From the NCBI RefSeq assembly GCF_024362325.1, contig NZ_CP101497.1, forward strand, positions 744,001 through 808,000: a stretch of DNA of 64,000 bases, written 5' to 3'. The position numbers and the translations under genes were made by a program. Numbering within the stretch: position 1 is the stretch's first letter; each line of letters starts with the position of its first letter. Of the stretch, positions 1-8,830 are shown one piece after another. Source of the DNA: Microcella humidisoli. GTDB lineage: Bacteria > Actinomycetota > Actinomycetes > Actinomycetales > Microbacteriaceae. The notes beneath the pieces were generated by a model. The model had not been told where the DNA came from. It made no database searches and saw only the letters and a list, made by a program, of their open reading frames with translations.

Positions 1-1370
1 CTCTCGGCGACGCCCACGGGAGCGTCGAGCGCCGCGGCGAGGAACCGCTGAGCGACACCCGCGGTGCGGAAGAGTCCCCCGTGCGCCTGCATGCGGTCGA
101 TGCGGACGCCCGGCTCGTCGCGCAGTGCGCGCATGCCGAGGCTCAGCGTCGCGAAGACGCCGTAGACCTGCGCGCGCATGGTGTTGGCGAGCGTGAGATC
201 GCTCTCAGGCGTGCGAACCACGAGCGGGCGGCCTTCGGCGAGCTGGGCGATGGGCTCACCCGAAATCTGGTTGTAGGCCAGTACGCCGCCGGCGTCAGCC
301 GCGCCGTCGAGGGCCTCGGCGAGCAGCAGGCGATACGCCTCGTCGGCATCGAGCGGCGCGCCCGCCAGCTCGGCGAAGCGGCGGAAGACGCCGACCCATG
401 CCGCGAGCTCGCTCGTGCCGTTGTTGCAGTGCACCATCGCGACCGGGTGGCCGACCGGCGTCGCGACGACGTCGAGTTCTGGGTGCACGTGCTCGAGCGG
501 CCGGTCGAGCACGACCATGGCGAAGATGCTCGTGCCGGCGCTGACGTTGCCGGTGCCGGGGGCCACCGCGTTCGTCGCGACCATGCCGGTTCCCGCGTCG
601 CCTTCCGGCGGGCAGAACACGGCACCGGGCCGGAGAGCCCCCGTCGGGTCGAGCAGCGCTGCACCCTCGGCGGTGAGCGTGCCAGCGGTGGCCCCCGCGG
701 GGAGGATCGAGGGCAGCAGATCGCGCAGCGGACCCGCGAGCGCCGCGTCGGCGATGAGGGCGTCGTACTGGGCGAGCATTGTGGCGTCGTAGTCGGCGCC
801 CTCGGCGCCGATCGGGAACATTCCGGAGGCGTCACCGATGCCGAGCACGCGCTCCCCCGTGAGTCGCCAGTGCACATAGCCTGCGAGGGTCGTGGTGAAG
901 CGCACGCGGGCGACGTGCGGCTCGCCGTTCAGCACAGCCTGGTGCAGGTGCGCGATCGACCAGCGAAGCGGGATGGTCACGCCGAAGAGCTCGGAGAGCT
1001 CGGTTGCGGCTCGACCCGTGCTCGTGTTGCGCCAGGTGCGGAAGGGAACGAGCAGCTCGTCGGTGTCGTCGAATGCCAGGTACCCGTGCATCATGGCGGA
1101 GACGCCGATCGCCGCCACGGTCGTGAGCTCGGCGCCGTGGCGCTCTCGCACGTCGGCGACGAGCGCGCTGTAGGCCCGCTGCAGCCCCTCGTGCACGTCC
1201 TCGAGCGAGTACGTCCACACACCATCGACGAGCTGGTTCTGCCACTCGTACGATCCGGTCGCGAGCACCTCGGCCGGGTGCTCGCCGACCAGGCACGCCT
1301 TGATGCGGGTCGAGCCGAGCTCGATGCCGAGCACGGCGCGCCCCTCGGCGATGACGGCGGCCGCGCTCAT
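1..1370 (-). CDS. FGGY-family carbohydrate kinase (L-ribulokinase/xylulokinase type), 3' end outside window
   Basis: Phosphorylates a ketopentose with ATP; next to an araD-type epimerase the likely substrate is L-ribulose. The ATG at 1368-1370 opens a frame that stays open to the window edge, about 456 residues, so only the C-terminus is missing. The N-terminal FGGY phosphate-binding motif reads GIELGSTRIK near residue 15, and a glycine-rich stretch HGGLFRTAGVAQRFLAA near the visible end fits the second FGGY domain. The start overlaps the araD stop by four bases (ATGA), so the two are translationally coupled. Xylulokinase cannot be excluded from sequence alone. Confidence 0.85.
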   Translation of the reverse strand, partial: MSAAAVIAEGRAVLGIELGSTRIKACLVGEHPAEVLATGSYEWQNQLVDGVWTYSLEDVHEGLQRAYSALVADVRERHGAELTTVAAIGVSAMMHGYLAFDDTDELLVPFRTWRNTSTGRAATELSELFGVTIPLRWSIAHLHQAVLNGEPHVARVRFTTTLAGYVHWRLTGERVLGIGDASGMFPIGAEGADYDATMLAQYDALIADAALAGPLRDLLPSILPAGATAGTLTAEGAALLDPTGALRPGAVFCPPEGDAGTGMVATNAVAPGTGNVSAGTSIFAMVVLDRPLEHVHPELDVVATPVGHPVAMVHCNNGTSELAAWVGVFRRFAELAGAPLDADEAYRLLLAEALDGAADAGGVLAYNQISGEPIAQLAEGRPLVVRTPESDLTLANTMRAQVYGVFATLSLGMRALRDEPGVRIDRMQAHGGLFRTAGVAQRFLAAALDAPVGVAE

Positions 1371-2077
1371 TGCGCACCTGCCGCGGGCTGCTGGCCGTAC
1401 ACGTTCTGGTAGCGCTCGAAGAGCGCGTCGATCGCCTCGGGTGCGATCGGAACGAGCGCACCGCCCTGGCGCGCGATGTGCACCGTGCGGGCGACGTCCT
1501 CGAGCATGACGGCGGCCTTGACGGCGTCGCGGGCATCGCGCCCGATCGTGAACGGGCCGTGGTTGCGCATGAGGACCGCGCGCGAGCGGTGGCCCGCGAG
1601 GGTCTCGACGATGCCGCGACCGATCGAGTCGTCGCCGATGATCGCGAAGGGACCGACGGGGATCTCGCCGCCGAACTCGTCGGCCATCGCCGTGATGACG
1701 CACGGGATCGCCTCGGCGCGCGCGGCCCAGGCCGTGGCGTAGGTCGAGTGCGTGTGCACGACGCCACCCACCTCGGGCATGTTCCGGTAGACGTAGGCGT
1801 GCGCCGCGGTGTCGCTCGACGGGCTGCGGTCGCTGCCGGGGGTGTCGGGCACGACATCGCCGTCGAGCGTGCAGAGAATCAAGCTCGAGGGGTCGAGATC
1901 GTGGTAGCCGACGCCGCTGGGCTTGATGACGAACAGGTCGGCGCCCGGCACGCGGCCCGAGATGTTGCCGCCCGTCCATACGACGAGTCCGTAGCGCACG
2001 AGCTCAGCGTGCAGCGCCGCGACGTCGTCGCGCACGCGAGCGATGGCGACCTGCACCTCGGGGCTCAGCGTGCTCAC
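1367..2077 (-). CDS. araD: L-ribulose-5-phosphate 4-epimerase (class II aldolase family)
   Basis: Interconverts L-ribulose 5-phosphate and D-xylulose 5-phosphate in the cytoplasm, the last step of L-arabinose entry into the pentose phosphate pathway. At 236 residues it has the family's usual length. Visible motifs are GGNIS near residue 37 (phosphate loop), HTHSTYAT near residue 110 (zinc-binding histidines of class II aldolases) and RNHGPFT near residue 172. It is the first gene after a LacI-regulated promoter and is coupled to the downstream kinase. A related L-fuculose or rhamnulose aldolase is less likely, given the epimerase-like motifs and the kinase partner. Confidence 0.9.
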   Translation of the reverse strand: MSTLSPEVQVAIARVRDDVAALHAELVRYGLVVWTGGNISGRVPGADLFVIKPSGVGYHDLDPSSLILCTLDGDVVPDTPGSDRSPSSDTAAHAYVYRNMPEVGGVVHTHSTYATAWAARAEAIPCVITAMADEFGGEIPVGPFAIIGDDSIGRGIVETLAGHRSRAVLMRNHGPFTIGRDARDAVKAAVMLEDVARTVHIARQGGALVPIAPEAIDALFERYQNVYGQQPAAGAQ

Positions 2078-2175
2078 GGGACTCCATCGTCACGGCGGCG
2101 ACGGAAGGCCCGGCGCCGGGGTAGTTCGGGGGTGGATGCCGGTGCTCGACCGGCGGGACGTCAATGCGGCGGTTT

Positions 2176-2258
2176 TGTGACCGTTCACATCGCGTGATGG
2201 ACATCTAACGGCGAAACGGTCACATCTGTCAACTGGACGACGAGGCGAAACGGTCACA
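2176..2258 (-). promoter_or_regulatory. araD promoter with three LacI-type operator sites
   Basis: On the minus strand a consensus -35 TTGACA (2227-2232) and a -10 TTAGAT (2203-2208) are 18 bases apart. The palindrome TGTGACCGTTCACA sits at 2176-2189, just past the expected start of transcription. The same TGTGACCGTT half recurs, followed by TCGCC, at 2210-2224 (inside the promoter spacer) and at 2244-2258 (upstream of the -35). Sites within, upstream and downstream of a promoter are typical of LacI-family repression. The adjacent regulator is the obvious candidate, but binding is inferred. Confidence 0.72.
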
Positions 2259-2333
2259 AGTCGATAACAACAGCACCGGGCGCACGGGCGACGGGCGACG
2301 GATCAGCGGTCAGGACCCTGCAGCGGTCAAGAC

Positions 2334-2440
2334 CGGCGGGACCGCGGCAGCAGTCAGCGCCGGCGGGACCGCGGCAGCAGTCAGCGCCGGCGGGACCGCG
2401 GCAGCAGTCAGCGCCGGCGGGCCCGGGCAGCGGTCAGGAC
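2334..2440. repeat. Tandem 27-bp repeat at the 3' end of the lacI-type gene
   Basis: Three identical 27-base units lie at 2334-2360, 2361-2387 and 2388-2414, followed by a diverged copy (2415-2440) that contains the last codons and stop of the upstream regulator. Degenerate pieces (cggtcaggacc, cggtcaagacc) continue leftwards to about 2300. The unit resembles the final coding bases plus stop of that regulator, which suggests slippage or duplication of the gene end. No other function is visible. Confidence 0.85.
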
Positions 2441-3468
2441 CGGCGGGCGGTCGACTCTCGCACGATGAGCTCGGGCTTGACCGGGTCGTGGTCCATGCCC
2501 GTCTCGCCGCGCAGCTCGCCCAGGAGCAGGGCGACGGCCCGGCGGCCGATCTCGGCGAAGTTCTGCCGCACGGTGGTGAGGGGCGGGGCGTAGTGCGCCG
2601 ACTCGGGGATGTCGTCGAATCCGACGATCGAGATGTCTCCGGGGATGCTGAGGCCGGACTCCCGACACGCGTGCATGAACCCCAGCGCCATCTGGTCGTT
2701 GCCGACGAAGACCGCGGTGAAGTCGCGGTAGCGCAGCAGCTCGAGCCCCGCGTAGTAGCCGAACGAGGCGGTCCAGTCGCCGAGGATCGGGGCGCGTGTG
2801 CGCAGGTCGGCGTCGCCGAGCTCGCGCAAGAATCCCTGCATGCGGGCTTCCGCCTCGATCCAGTCCTGCGGCCCCGAGATGTGCATGATCTCGGTGTGCC
2901 CGAGGTCGATCAGGTGCTTCGTGGCCATGCGGGCGCCCATGACCTGGTCGACCCAGAGCGAGTGCGAGGTGTTGAGGCCCGTGGCCTCGAGGGTCACGAA
3001 GGGCACGCCCACCTGCAGGTCGTTGATCGCCTCAAACACCCGCACCTGCGGGGCGATGACGATGAGCGCCTCGATCGACTGGCTCATGAGGTAGTCGAGG
3101 CCGCTCTTGATCGAGGCGTACTCGGTCGAGCTGATGTTCGTGATCGAGAGCCGGTAGCCGGCCTCGCGCGCCGCGGTCTCGATGGCCTGGATGCTCGTCT
3201 GCGGTCCGTAGTGCACCGTCTGCGCCGTCAGCACGCCGATCGTGCGCGAGCGGCTCGTGACGAGCGCGCGCGCGGCCTGATTCGGACGGTAGCCGAGCTC
3301 GTCGATCGCGTCGCGCACGCGCTGCAGCGTCTCGGGCCGGATGCTCGGGCTGTCGTTGAGCACGCGCGAGACCGTCTGATACGACACTCCGGCGACGCGG
3401 GCGACGTCACGGATGTTCGGCGCGCGTACCCGCTCCGGCTCAGCCGGGCGATCCGTCTCCGTCGTCAT
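2434..3468 (-). CDS. LacI-family transcriptional regulator of the pentose genes
   Basis: Predicted sugar-responsive repressor, 344 residues (usual 330-350). The N-terminal helix-turn-helix spans about residues 18-38 (NIRDVARVAGVSYQTVSRVL), followed by the LacI hinge. The remainder is a periplasmic-binding-like ligand domain ending in the typical VGFDDIPES and TTVRQ segments. It lies directly upstream of araD in the same orientation, separated by 356 bases that carry a promoter and operator-like sites. A related palindrome in its own leader suggests autoregulation. The effector, probably arabinose or a derived sugar, is inferred from neighbours only. Confidence 0.9.
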   Translation of the reverse strand: MTTETDRPAEPERVRAPNIRDVARVAGVSYQTVSRVLNDSPSIRPETLQRVRDAIDELGYRPNQAARALVTSRSRTIGVLTAQTVHYGPQTSIQAIETAAREAGYRLSITNISSTEYASIKSGLDYLMSQSIEALIVIAPQVRVFEAINDLQVGVPFVTLEATGLNTSHSLWVDQVMGARMATKHLIDLGHTEIMHISGPQDWIEAEARMQGFLRELGDADLRTRAPILGDWTASFGYYAGLELLRYRDFTAVFVGNDQMALGFMHACRESGLSIPGDISIVGFDDIPESAHYAPPLTTVRQNFAEIGRRAVALLLGELRGETGMDHDPVKPELIVRESTARRS

Positions 3469-3488
3469 CGTCGTCCGTTCGGGTCGCG

Positions 3489-3521
3489 ATGTGTACGTTC
3501 ACATCGGCGCTTTCCATTATG
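3489..3521 (-). promoter_or_regulatory. Promoter and operator of the LacI-type gene
   Basis: A near-perfect palindrome (ATGTGTACGTTCACAT, 3489-3504) lies 20 bases upstream of the regulator start. A CATAAT -10-like hexamer (3516-3521, minus strand) places the transcription start just before it. It shares the TGTG...CG...CACA pattern with the araD sites, so autoregulation is likely. No clear -35 is visible. Confidence 0.6.
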
Positions 3522-3616
3522 CACGGCGGCCCCCCACCCTGCCGCAACCCCTGCCGACTAGACTCCCGGCACCGAGCAGGGTCGCTCGGTCCCGCCCACC
3601 AGCGAGAGGTACTGCG

Positions 3617-4729
3617 ATGCTCCACACCGACATCCCCACCGAATCCGAGCTGCGGGCGATCGCCGCCGTTCGGTCCGTGCACTGCATCACCATCGTGCTG
3701 CCGACCGGCACGCTCTCGGCAGACGCTGAGCGAGCCCGCATCGAGCTCGGCAATCACCTCGACGCGGCCGTCGCGCAACTCGAGGCGGTGGGGGCGGATG
3801 CTGCGGACATCGAGGGAGTTCGCGAGGGCATCCTGAACCTCATCGACGACAGCTTCTTCTGGACCTACCAGTCGCAGAGCCTCGTGGTCTTCGCCACCCC
3901 GGAGCGCGTGGTCACCTACCGCGTCCCGAACCTGCTGACGGCCGAGGTGCAGGTCTCCGACCGGTTCCACCTCAAGCCGCTGCTGCGCGCCGTGAGCTTC
4001 CCGCACGCGGCGTTCGTGCTCGCGGCCTCGCAAAACGCCGTGCGCCTCGTCGAGGTGACGATCGACGGCTCGGCCGATGAGATCGAGCTCGCCGACCTCC
4101 CGTCCGACTCCTCGCGCATCTTCGCGACCCGGGGCAACAACGGCTCCGCGCGCTTGATCGGCGCGGAGGGCGACAAGGTGCTGCTCGGTCACTACGCACG
4201 GCAGATCGACGACGCCATCCGCCCGGTGCTCGCGGCCCAGCATGTGCCGCTCATCATCGCCGCCGCCGAGCCGCTCGCGAGCATCCTGCGCGCCACCTCG
4301 CGATACGACGCGCTCGCCCCCGACATCATCCGAGGCAACGCCGAGACGATGAGCGCCGACGAGCTGGCCGCCGCCGCCCGGCCGATCCTCGATGCCCTGT
4401 ACGCCGACGAGGTCGCCGCGCTCGCCGCACGCCTGACCGAGGCCATCGCGACGGGCTCCGGGTCTGCCGACCTCAGCGACCTCGCGCGCGCGGCGACGTA
4501 CGGAGCCCTGAGCACGCTCATGGTCGACATCGACCGCACGGTCTCAGGCTTCATCGACGAGCACTCCGGAGCGCTGACCCTCTCGCAGGACGAGGACGCC
4601 GTCGACTACGGCGTCGTCGATGAGATCGCGCGCAGGGCGCTGCTCACGGGGGCGCGCGTCGTCGCCGTTCGCGAGAGCGAGATGCCGGGCGGAGCGGTCG
4701 CCGCCGGCATCATGCGCTTCCCCGTCTAG
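3617..4729 (+). CDS. baeRF-like protein (bacterial archaeo-eukaryotic release factor superfamily), function unknown
   Basis: A 370-residue soluble protein with no signal peptide or membrane segment. The overall pattern, an N-terminal alpha/beta segment with LVVFATPERVVTYRVPN, a central LLRAVSFPHAAFVLAASQNAVRLVEV strand pair and a C-terminal VVAVRESEMPGGAVAAGIMRFPV, resembles the baeRF families, which are related to eRF1/Dom34 domains and thought to act at the ribosome or on stress. That assignment is from memory of the family and is moderate. The ATG at 3617 was chosen because AGCGAGAGGT precedes it; the longer upstream frame has no comparable site. It is divergent from the lacI-type gene and convergent with metB. 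Confidence 0.6.
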   Translation: MLHTDIPTESELRAIAAVRSVHCITIVLPTGTLSADAERARIELGNHLDAAVAQLEAVGADAADIEGVREGILNLIDDSFFWTYQSQSLVVFATPERVVTYRVPNLLTAEVQVSDRFHLKPLLRAVSFPHAAFVLAASQNAVRLVEVTIDGSADEIELADLPSDSSRIFATRGNNGSARLIGAEGDKVLLGHYARQIDDAIRPVLAAQHVPLIIAAAEPLASILRATSRYDALAPDIIRGNAETMSADELAAAARPILDALYADEVAALAARLTEAIATGSGSADLSDLARAATYGALSTLMVDIDRTVSGFIDEHSGALTLSQDEDAVDYGVVDEIARRALLTGARVVAVRESEMPGGAVAAGIMRFPV

Positions 4730-4745
4730 GGCAGCACGCGCTCGG

Positions 4746-5930
4746 CTAGAGCGCGGCGAGCGACTGGCGCACGTCGGCGAGCAGGTCGTCGACGTCTTCG
4801 ATGCCGACCGAGAGCCGGATGATCGCGTCGCTCACCTCGAGCTCGGTGCCGCGCACCGAGGCGTGCGTCATCTCGCTCGGGTAGTTGACGAGCGACTCGA
4901 CGCCGCCGAGCGACTCCGCGAGGCTGAAGACGCGCAGACCCTCGGCGAAGGCGCGCGCGGCGGCAGCGCCGCCCGCGAGCTCGAGCGAGAGCATGCCGCC
5001 GAAGCCGCGCATCTGGCGCGCGGCGAGCTCGTGCCCGGGGTGCTCCGGCAGGCCCGGGTAGTAGACGCGCGTGACGGCGGCGTGGCCGACGACGGCCTCG
5101 GCGATCGCCTGGGCGTTGGCCGAGTGGCGGTCCATGCGCACCGCGAGGGTCTTGATGCCGCGCGTCGTGAGCCACGCATCCATGGGGCCCGAGACGGCGC
5201 CCGCGGCGAACTGGTGGAACTGCACCTGCTCGGCGAGCTCGAGGTCGTTCGTGACGACGGCCCCGCCGAGCACGTCGGAGTGCCCGCCGAGGTACTTCGT
5301 CGTCGAGTGCACGACGACGTCGGCGCCGAGCACGAGCGGCTGCTGCAGGTACGGGGTCGCGAAGGTGTTGTCGACGACCACGAGCGCGCCGACCGCGTGC
5401 GCGAGCTCGGCGAGCGCGGTGATGTCGGTGATCTTCATGAGCGGGTTGCTCGGGGTCTCGAGCCACAGCACTCGCGGCCTCAGCGTCTCGAGCGCCTCAC
5501 GCGTCGCGTCGAGATCGCTGAGCTCGATCGTCGTGAGGCCGACCTGCCAGCGCCCGAAGATGCGGCGCACGAGGCGGTGCGTGCCGCCGTAGACGTCGTT
5601 GCCCATGAGCACGTGATCGCCGGGGCTCAACACGGCGCGCAGCAACGCGTCTTCTGCCGCGAGGCCCGAGGCGAAGCTGAAGGCGCGGGCCCCCGACTCG
5701 AGCGACGCCAGCTGGTCCTGCAGCGCATCGCGCGTGGGGTTGCCGCCGCGCGCGTACTCGTAGCCGCCGCGCAGGTCGCCGATGGCGCGCTGCACGAACG
5801 TCGAGGTCAGGTAGACGGGGGGCGTGACGGCGCCCGTCGTCGGGTCGAAGGCCTGGCCGGCGTGAATGGCGCGCGTCGCGAAGCCCTGCAGGATGTGGGG
5901 GTCGGTCGGCGCAGGGTCGTGCTCGGTCAT
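4746..5930 (-). CDS. metB: Cystathionine gamma-synthase / gamma-lyase (Cys/Met metabolism PLP enzyme)
   Basis: PLP-dependent transsulfuration enzyme of 394 residues, the normal length. The PLP lysine is K212 in VVHSTTKYLGGHSD; ETPSNPLMKITD (about 158-169) and the YPSEMTHASV segment are typical of the Cys/Met family. The ATG at 5928-5930 overlaps the stop of the upstream cystathionine beta-synthase by four bases, so both steps of homocysteine-cysteine exchange are made from one operon. Whether it acts as synthase (O-succinyl/acetylhomoserine plus cysteine) or as lyase (cystathionine to cysteine) cannot be settled from sequence. With the beta-synthase upstream, reverse transsulfuration is plausible. 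Confidence 0.85.
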   Translation of the reverse strand: MTEHDPAPTDPHILQGFATRAIHAGQAFDPTTGAVTPPVYLTSTFVQRAIGDLRGGYEYARGGNPTRDALQDQLASLESGARAFSFASGLAAEDALLRAVLSPGDHVLMGNDVYGGTHRLVRRIFGRWQVGLTTIELSDLDATREALETLRPRVLWLETPSNPLMKITDITALAELAHAVGALVVVDNTFATPYLQQPLVLGADVVVHSTTKYLGGHSDVLGGAVVTNDLELAEQVQFHQFAAGAVSGPMDAWLTTRGIKTLAVRMDRHSANAQAIAEAVVGHAAVTRVYYPGLPEHPGHELAARQMRGFGGMLSLELAGGAAAARAFAEGLRVFSLAESLGGVESLVNYPSEMTHASVRGTELEVSDAIIRLSVGIEDVDDLLADVRQSLAAL

Positions 5931-7321
5931 GCTGCTCCTCCCGCGAGTGCGGCAATCAGGTCGGTGCGGTGCAGCAGCCCGATCGGGTTGCCGCCGTCGA
6001 GCACGAGCAGGGTCTCGGGATGCCGTCCGCCGGCTCCCCGCTCGCCGAAGCGCTCCCCCGCGGCCTCGAGGCTCTCGTGGGCGCCGACGAGCGGCATGCC
6101 CGGCCCCATCGCCGAGGTGACCGGATCGGCCGGGGTCACGGCGCCCGTCGCGAGCGCGCGCAGCAGGGTCGCGGCGTCGACCGCCCCGAGCACCTCGCCG
6201 AGCACGACGGGCGGCTCGGCGGCGACGACGGGCAGGGCCCCTCCGTGCTGCTCGAGCGCGGCGACGGCGTCGGCCACGGTGTGCTCGCGCCGCAGGTGCG
6301 CGAGCGGGCGGGCCGGGGCGCCGAGCAGGTGCGCCACGGTCGGCGAGCCCGTGGGGCGCGTGAAGCCGTGGCGGCGCATCCAGCCGTCGTTGAAGATCTT
6401 GCCGAGGTAGCCGCGCCCGCCATCGGGCAGCAGCACGACGACGACGTCGTCGGGGCCGAGCTCGCGCGCGACCTCGAGCGCACCGACGGCGGCCATGCCG
6501 CACGAGCCGCCGACGAGCAGGCCCTCCTCGCGCGCGAGGCGCAGGGTCATGTCGAACGACTGCTGGTCGCTCACCGCGACGATGCGGTCGGTCACGGCGG
6601 GGTCGTAGGCGGCGGGCCAGAAGTCTTCTCCCACACCCTCGACGAGGTACGGCTGGCCGGAGCCGCCGGAGTAGACGCTGCCGACCGGGTCGACGCCGAC
6701 GATCTGCACGCGGCCGCTCGCGCGGTCGGCACTGATGTCGCGCAGGTAGCGGCCCGTGCCGGTGATGGTGCCGCCCGTGCCGACGCCCGCGACGAAGTGC
6801 GTGATGCGGCCCTCGGTGTCGCGCCAGATCTCGGGACCGGTCGACTCGTAGTGGCTGAGCGGGCCGTTGGGGTTGGCGTACTGGTTGGGCTTGAAGGCGC
6901 CGGGGATCTCGCGGGCGAGGCGGTCGGAGACGCTGTAGTACGACTCCGGATCCTCCGGCGCGACCGCCGTGGGGGTCACGACGATCTCGGCGCCATAGGC
7001 GGTGAGCACGTTGCGCTTGTCTTCGCCCACCTTGTCAGGCAGCACGAAGACGCACTTGTAGCCGCGCTGCTGCGCGACGAGCGCGAGGCCCACGCCCGTG
7101 TTGCCGCTCGTGGGCTCGACGATCGTGCCGCCGGGCTTCAGCAGGCCCTCGCGCTCGGCGGCATCGATGATGCGCGTCGCGATGCGGTCTTTCGACGAGC
7201 CGCCCGGGTTGAGGTACTCGACCTTGGCAAGAACGGTGGCGGTGATGCCCTCGGTGACGCGGTTGAGGCGCACAAGGGGGGTGTCGCCGATCAGATCGAC
7301 GACCGAATCGGCGTACTTCAT
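5927..7321 (-). CDS. cbs: Cystathionine beta-synthase with C-terminal CBS-domain pair
   Basis: PLP-dependent condensation of homocysteine with serine or an activated serine. The 464-residue protein starts with a cysteine-synthase-like fold: DTPLVRLN near residue 13, PLP lysine K44 in GGSSKDR, SGNTG near residue 100 and GVGTGGTITGTGRYL. A pair of CBS domains follows from about residue 335 and probably senses adenosyl compounds. The CBS pair separates it from plain CysK/CysM. It is the promoter-proximal gene of the pair with metB. Confidence 0.88.
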   Translation of the reverse strand: MKYADSVVDLIGDTPLVRLNRVTEGITATVLAKVEYLNPGGSSKDRIATRIIDAAEREGLLKPGGTIVEPTSGNTGVGLALVAQQRGYKCVFVLPDKVGEDKRNVLTAYGAEIVVTPTAVAPEDPESYYSVSDRLAREIPGAFKPNQYANPNGPLSHYESTGPEIWRDTEGRITHFVAGVGTGGTITGTGRYLRDISADRASGRVQIVGVDPVGSVYSGGSGQPYLVEGVGEDFWPAAYDPAVTDRIVAVSDQQSFDMTLRLAREEGLLVGGSCGMAAVGALEVARELGPDDVVVVLLPDGGRGYLGKIFNDGWMRRHGFTRPTGSPTVAHLLGAPARPLAHLRREHTVADAVAALEQHGGALPVVAAEPPVVLGEVLGAVDAATLLRALATGAVTPADPVTSAMGPGMPLVGAHESLEAAGERFGERGAGGRHPETLLVLDGGNPIGLLHRTDLIAALAGGAA

Positions 7322-7393
7322 GGGGCGAATCTATCAGCGAGCCGCCGAGTGTGACGGGCGGGCGTCGCGAGGCGGGCGCGGGATGCGCGGGGC

Positions 7394-8830
7394 TCAGTAG
7401 GCGATCGTGCGCTGCCCCGCCGGCATCGGCAGACCGGCCTTCGCGAACGCCGCGCTCACGAGGGTGCGGCGGTTGTCGATCTCGCGTCCGAAGTCGCGCG
7501 CGAGCTCCGGGCGCTCGTCGACGAGACGGTCGAGCAGCTCGACCGGCACGGCGAGCACGGTGACCTCGGTCGAGGCGTACACCGCGGCGTTGATGCCCTG
7601 GCGGGTGAGCGACGTGAGCCCGACGATCTCGCCGCGGGTCAGGTCGGTGACGGGCACCCGCACCCCGCCCGGTGCCTCGACGACCATGAGCGTCGAGCCG
7701 GAGTCGATGAGGCGGATGCCGTCGGGCACCTCGCCGATGTGCTGCAGCTTCTCGCCCGCAACGTAGCGCTCGATGCGCACGCGCTCGGCGTGCTGCTGCA
7801 GCTCGTCGGGCGCGCAGTAAAGCGCGGAGCAGAAGCGCGCGAGCATCGCGCGCCGCTGCTCGATCGTGTCGTACTCGACGTAGTAGTCGCGGTCGAGGTG
7901 CAGCCCGGCGCGGCGCGCGGCGTACCAGAGCCGACGACGAAACTCGCTGAGCGCCCCGTACTCCTCGCTCGGCGTCGCGACGGGGATCGTGATCTCGTAG
8001 GCGCCCGCCGCGAAGGAGTCGGCGCTGGGCGCCTCACCCTCGACGATCATCGGCAGGTCCGCCGCGACGCGCGTCATGACCCTGATGACGGCCTCGGGCG
8101 GATCCTCGATGGCGAACTGCACCATGGCGCACGCCGAATACGGTCCGTCCTTGCGCGAGAGGTTGGCGAACGAGGTGCCGGCGAGCTCGGAGTTGGGCAC
8201 GATGACGACACCGCCGATGGTGCGGATGTGCACCGAGCGCCAGTTGACCTCGACGACGCGCCCGCGCACGCCGCCCACCTCGAGGTGGTCGCCGAGCTCG
8301 AAGGGCTGCTCGAAGAGCAGCAGCAGCCCCGAGAGCACCGAGCCGACCGCGTTCTGCAAGGCCAGGCCGATGACGATCGAGCCGATGCCGAGCGCCGTGA
8401 AGAGCCCGCCGACGTCGGCTTGCCACACCCAGGAGAAGAGCACGGCGATCGACACCGTGATGAGCAGGAACCGCGCGACGTCGACGAAGATCGACGGCAG
8501 CCGTTCGCGCCACGAGCCTTTGCGCGCCGTGACGAAGAGCGCCACGTTGAGGCCGTTGATGAGCACGATGATGACGAGGAACCCGAGCACGGTCGCGACG
8601 ATGCGGCTCCACGACGCCTCGACCTCGGCGCCCTCTGCCTGCGCGACGAGCACGAGCAGCGCCGCGACCGGCGCCACGTAGTTGCGCAGCAGGCGAACGA
8701 TGCGCACCGCGGGGCTGCCGCGCTGCGCGAGCGCCTCCTGCAGTTCGCCCAGCACGAGCAGCACGATCGGCAGACCGACGATCACGGCGATCGAGGGCCA
8801 GAACCAGCTCTCGTTCCAGATCTCGGTCAC
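7394..8830 (-). CDS. MscS-type mechanosensitive channel with C-terminal cyclic-nucleotide-binding domain
   Basis: A 478-residue inner-membrane protein. About five hydrophobic segments fill residues 10-160, the last being the glycine/alanine-rich pore helix of MscS (ALGIGSIVIGLALQNAVGSVLSGLLLLFEQPFELGD). The beta domain follows with GGVRGRVVEVNWRSVHIRT and VIVPNSELAG. From about residue 335 to 460 comes a cNMP-binding-like jelly roll (YVAGEKLQHIGEVPDGIRLIDSG, then LTRGEIVGLTSL). Its start overlaps by four bases the stop of a cyclase-like receptor, so the partner that would make its ligand is co-translated. Ligand gating is known for related bacterial channels but is inference here. Confidence 0.85.
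   Translation of the reverse strand: MTEIWNESWFWPSIAVIVGLPIVLLVLGELQEALAQRGSPAVRIVRLLRNYVAPVAALLVLVAQAEGAEVEASWSRIVATVLGFLVIIVLINGLNVALFVTARKGSWRERLPSIFVDVARFLLITVSIAVLFSWVWQADVGGLFTALGIGSIVIGLALQNAVGSVLSGLLLLFEQPFELGDHLEVGGVRGRVVEVNWRSVHIRTIGGVVIVPNSELAGTSFANLSRKDGPYSACAMVQFAIEDPPEAVIRVMTRVAADLPMIVEGEAPSADSFAAGAYEITIPVATPSEEYGALSEFRRRLWYAARRAGLHLDRDYYVEYDTIEQRRAMLARFCSALYCAPDELQQHAERVRIERYVAGEKLQHIGEVPDGIRLIDSGSTLMVVEAPGGVRVPVTDLTRGEIVGLTSLTRQGINAAVYASTEVTVLAVPVELLDRLVDERPELARDFGREIDNRRTLVSAAFAKAGLPMPAGQRTIAY

Noticed and set aside
81..1412. Plus-strand open frame opposite the FGGY kinase
   Set aside because: Arg/Glu/Val-rich antisense frame with no ribosome site; the kinase frame on the other strand shows clear FGGY motifs.
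48..2000. Frameshift in the kinase gene
   Set aside because: The frame is open without interruption from 1370 to the window edge; the missing end is only the window limit.
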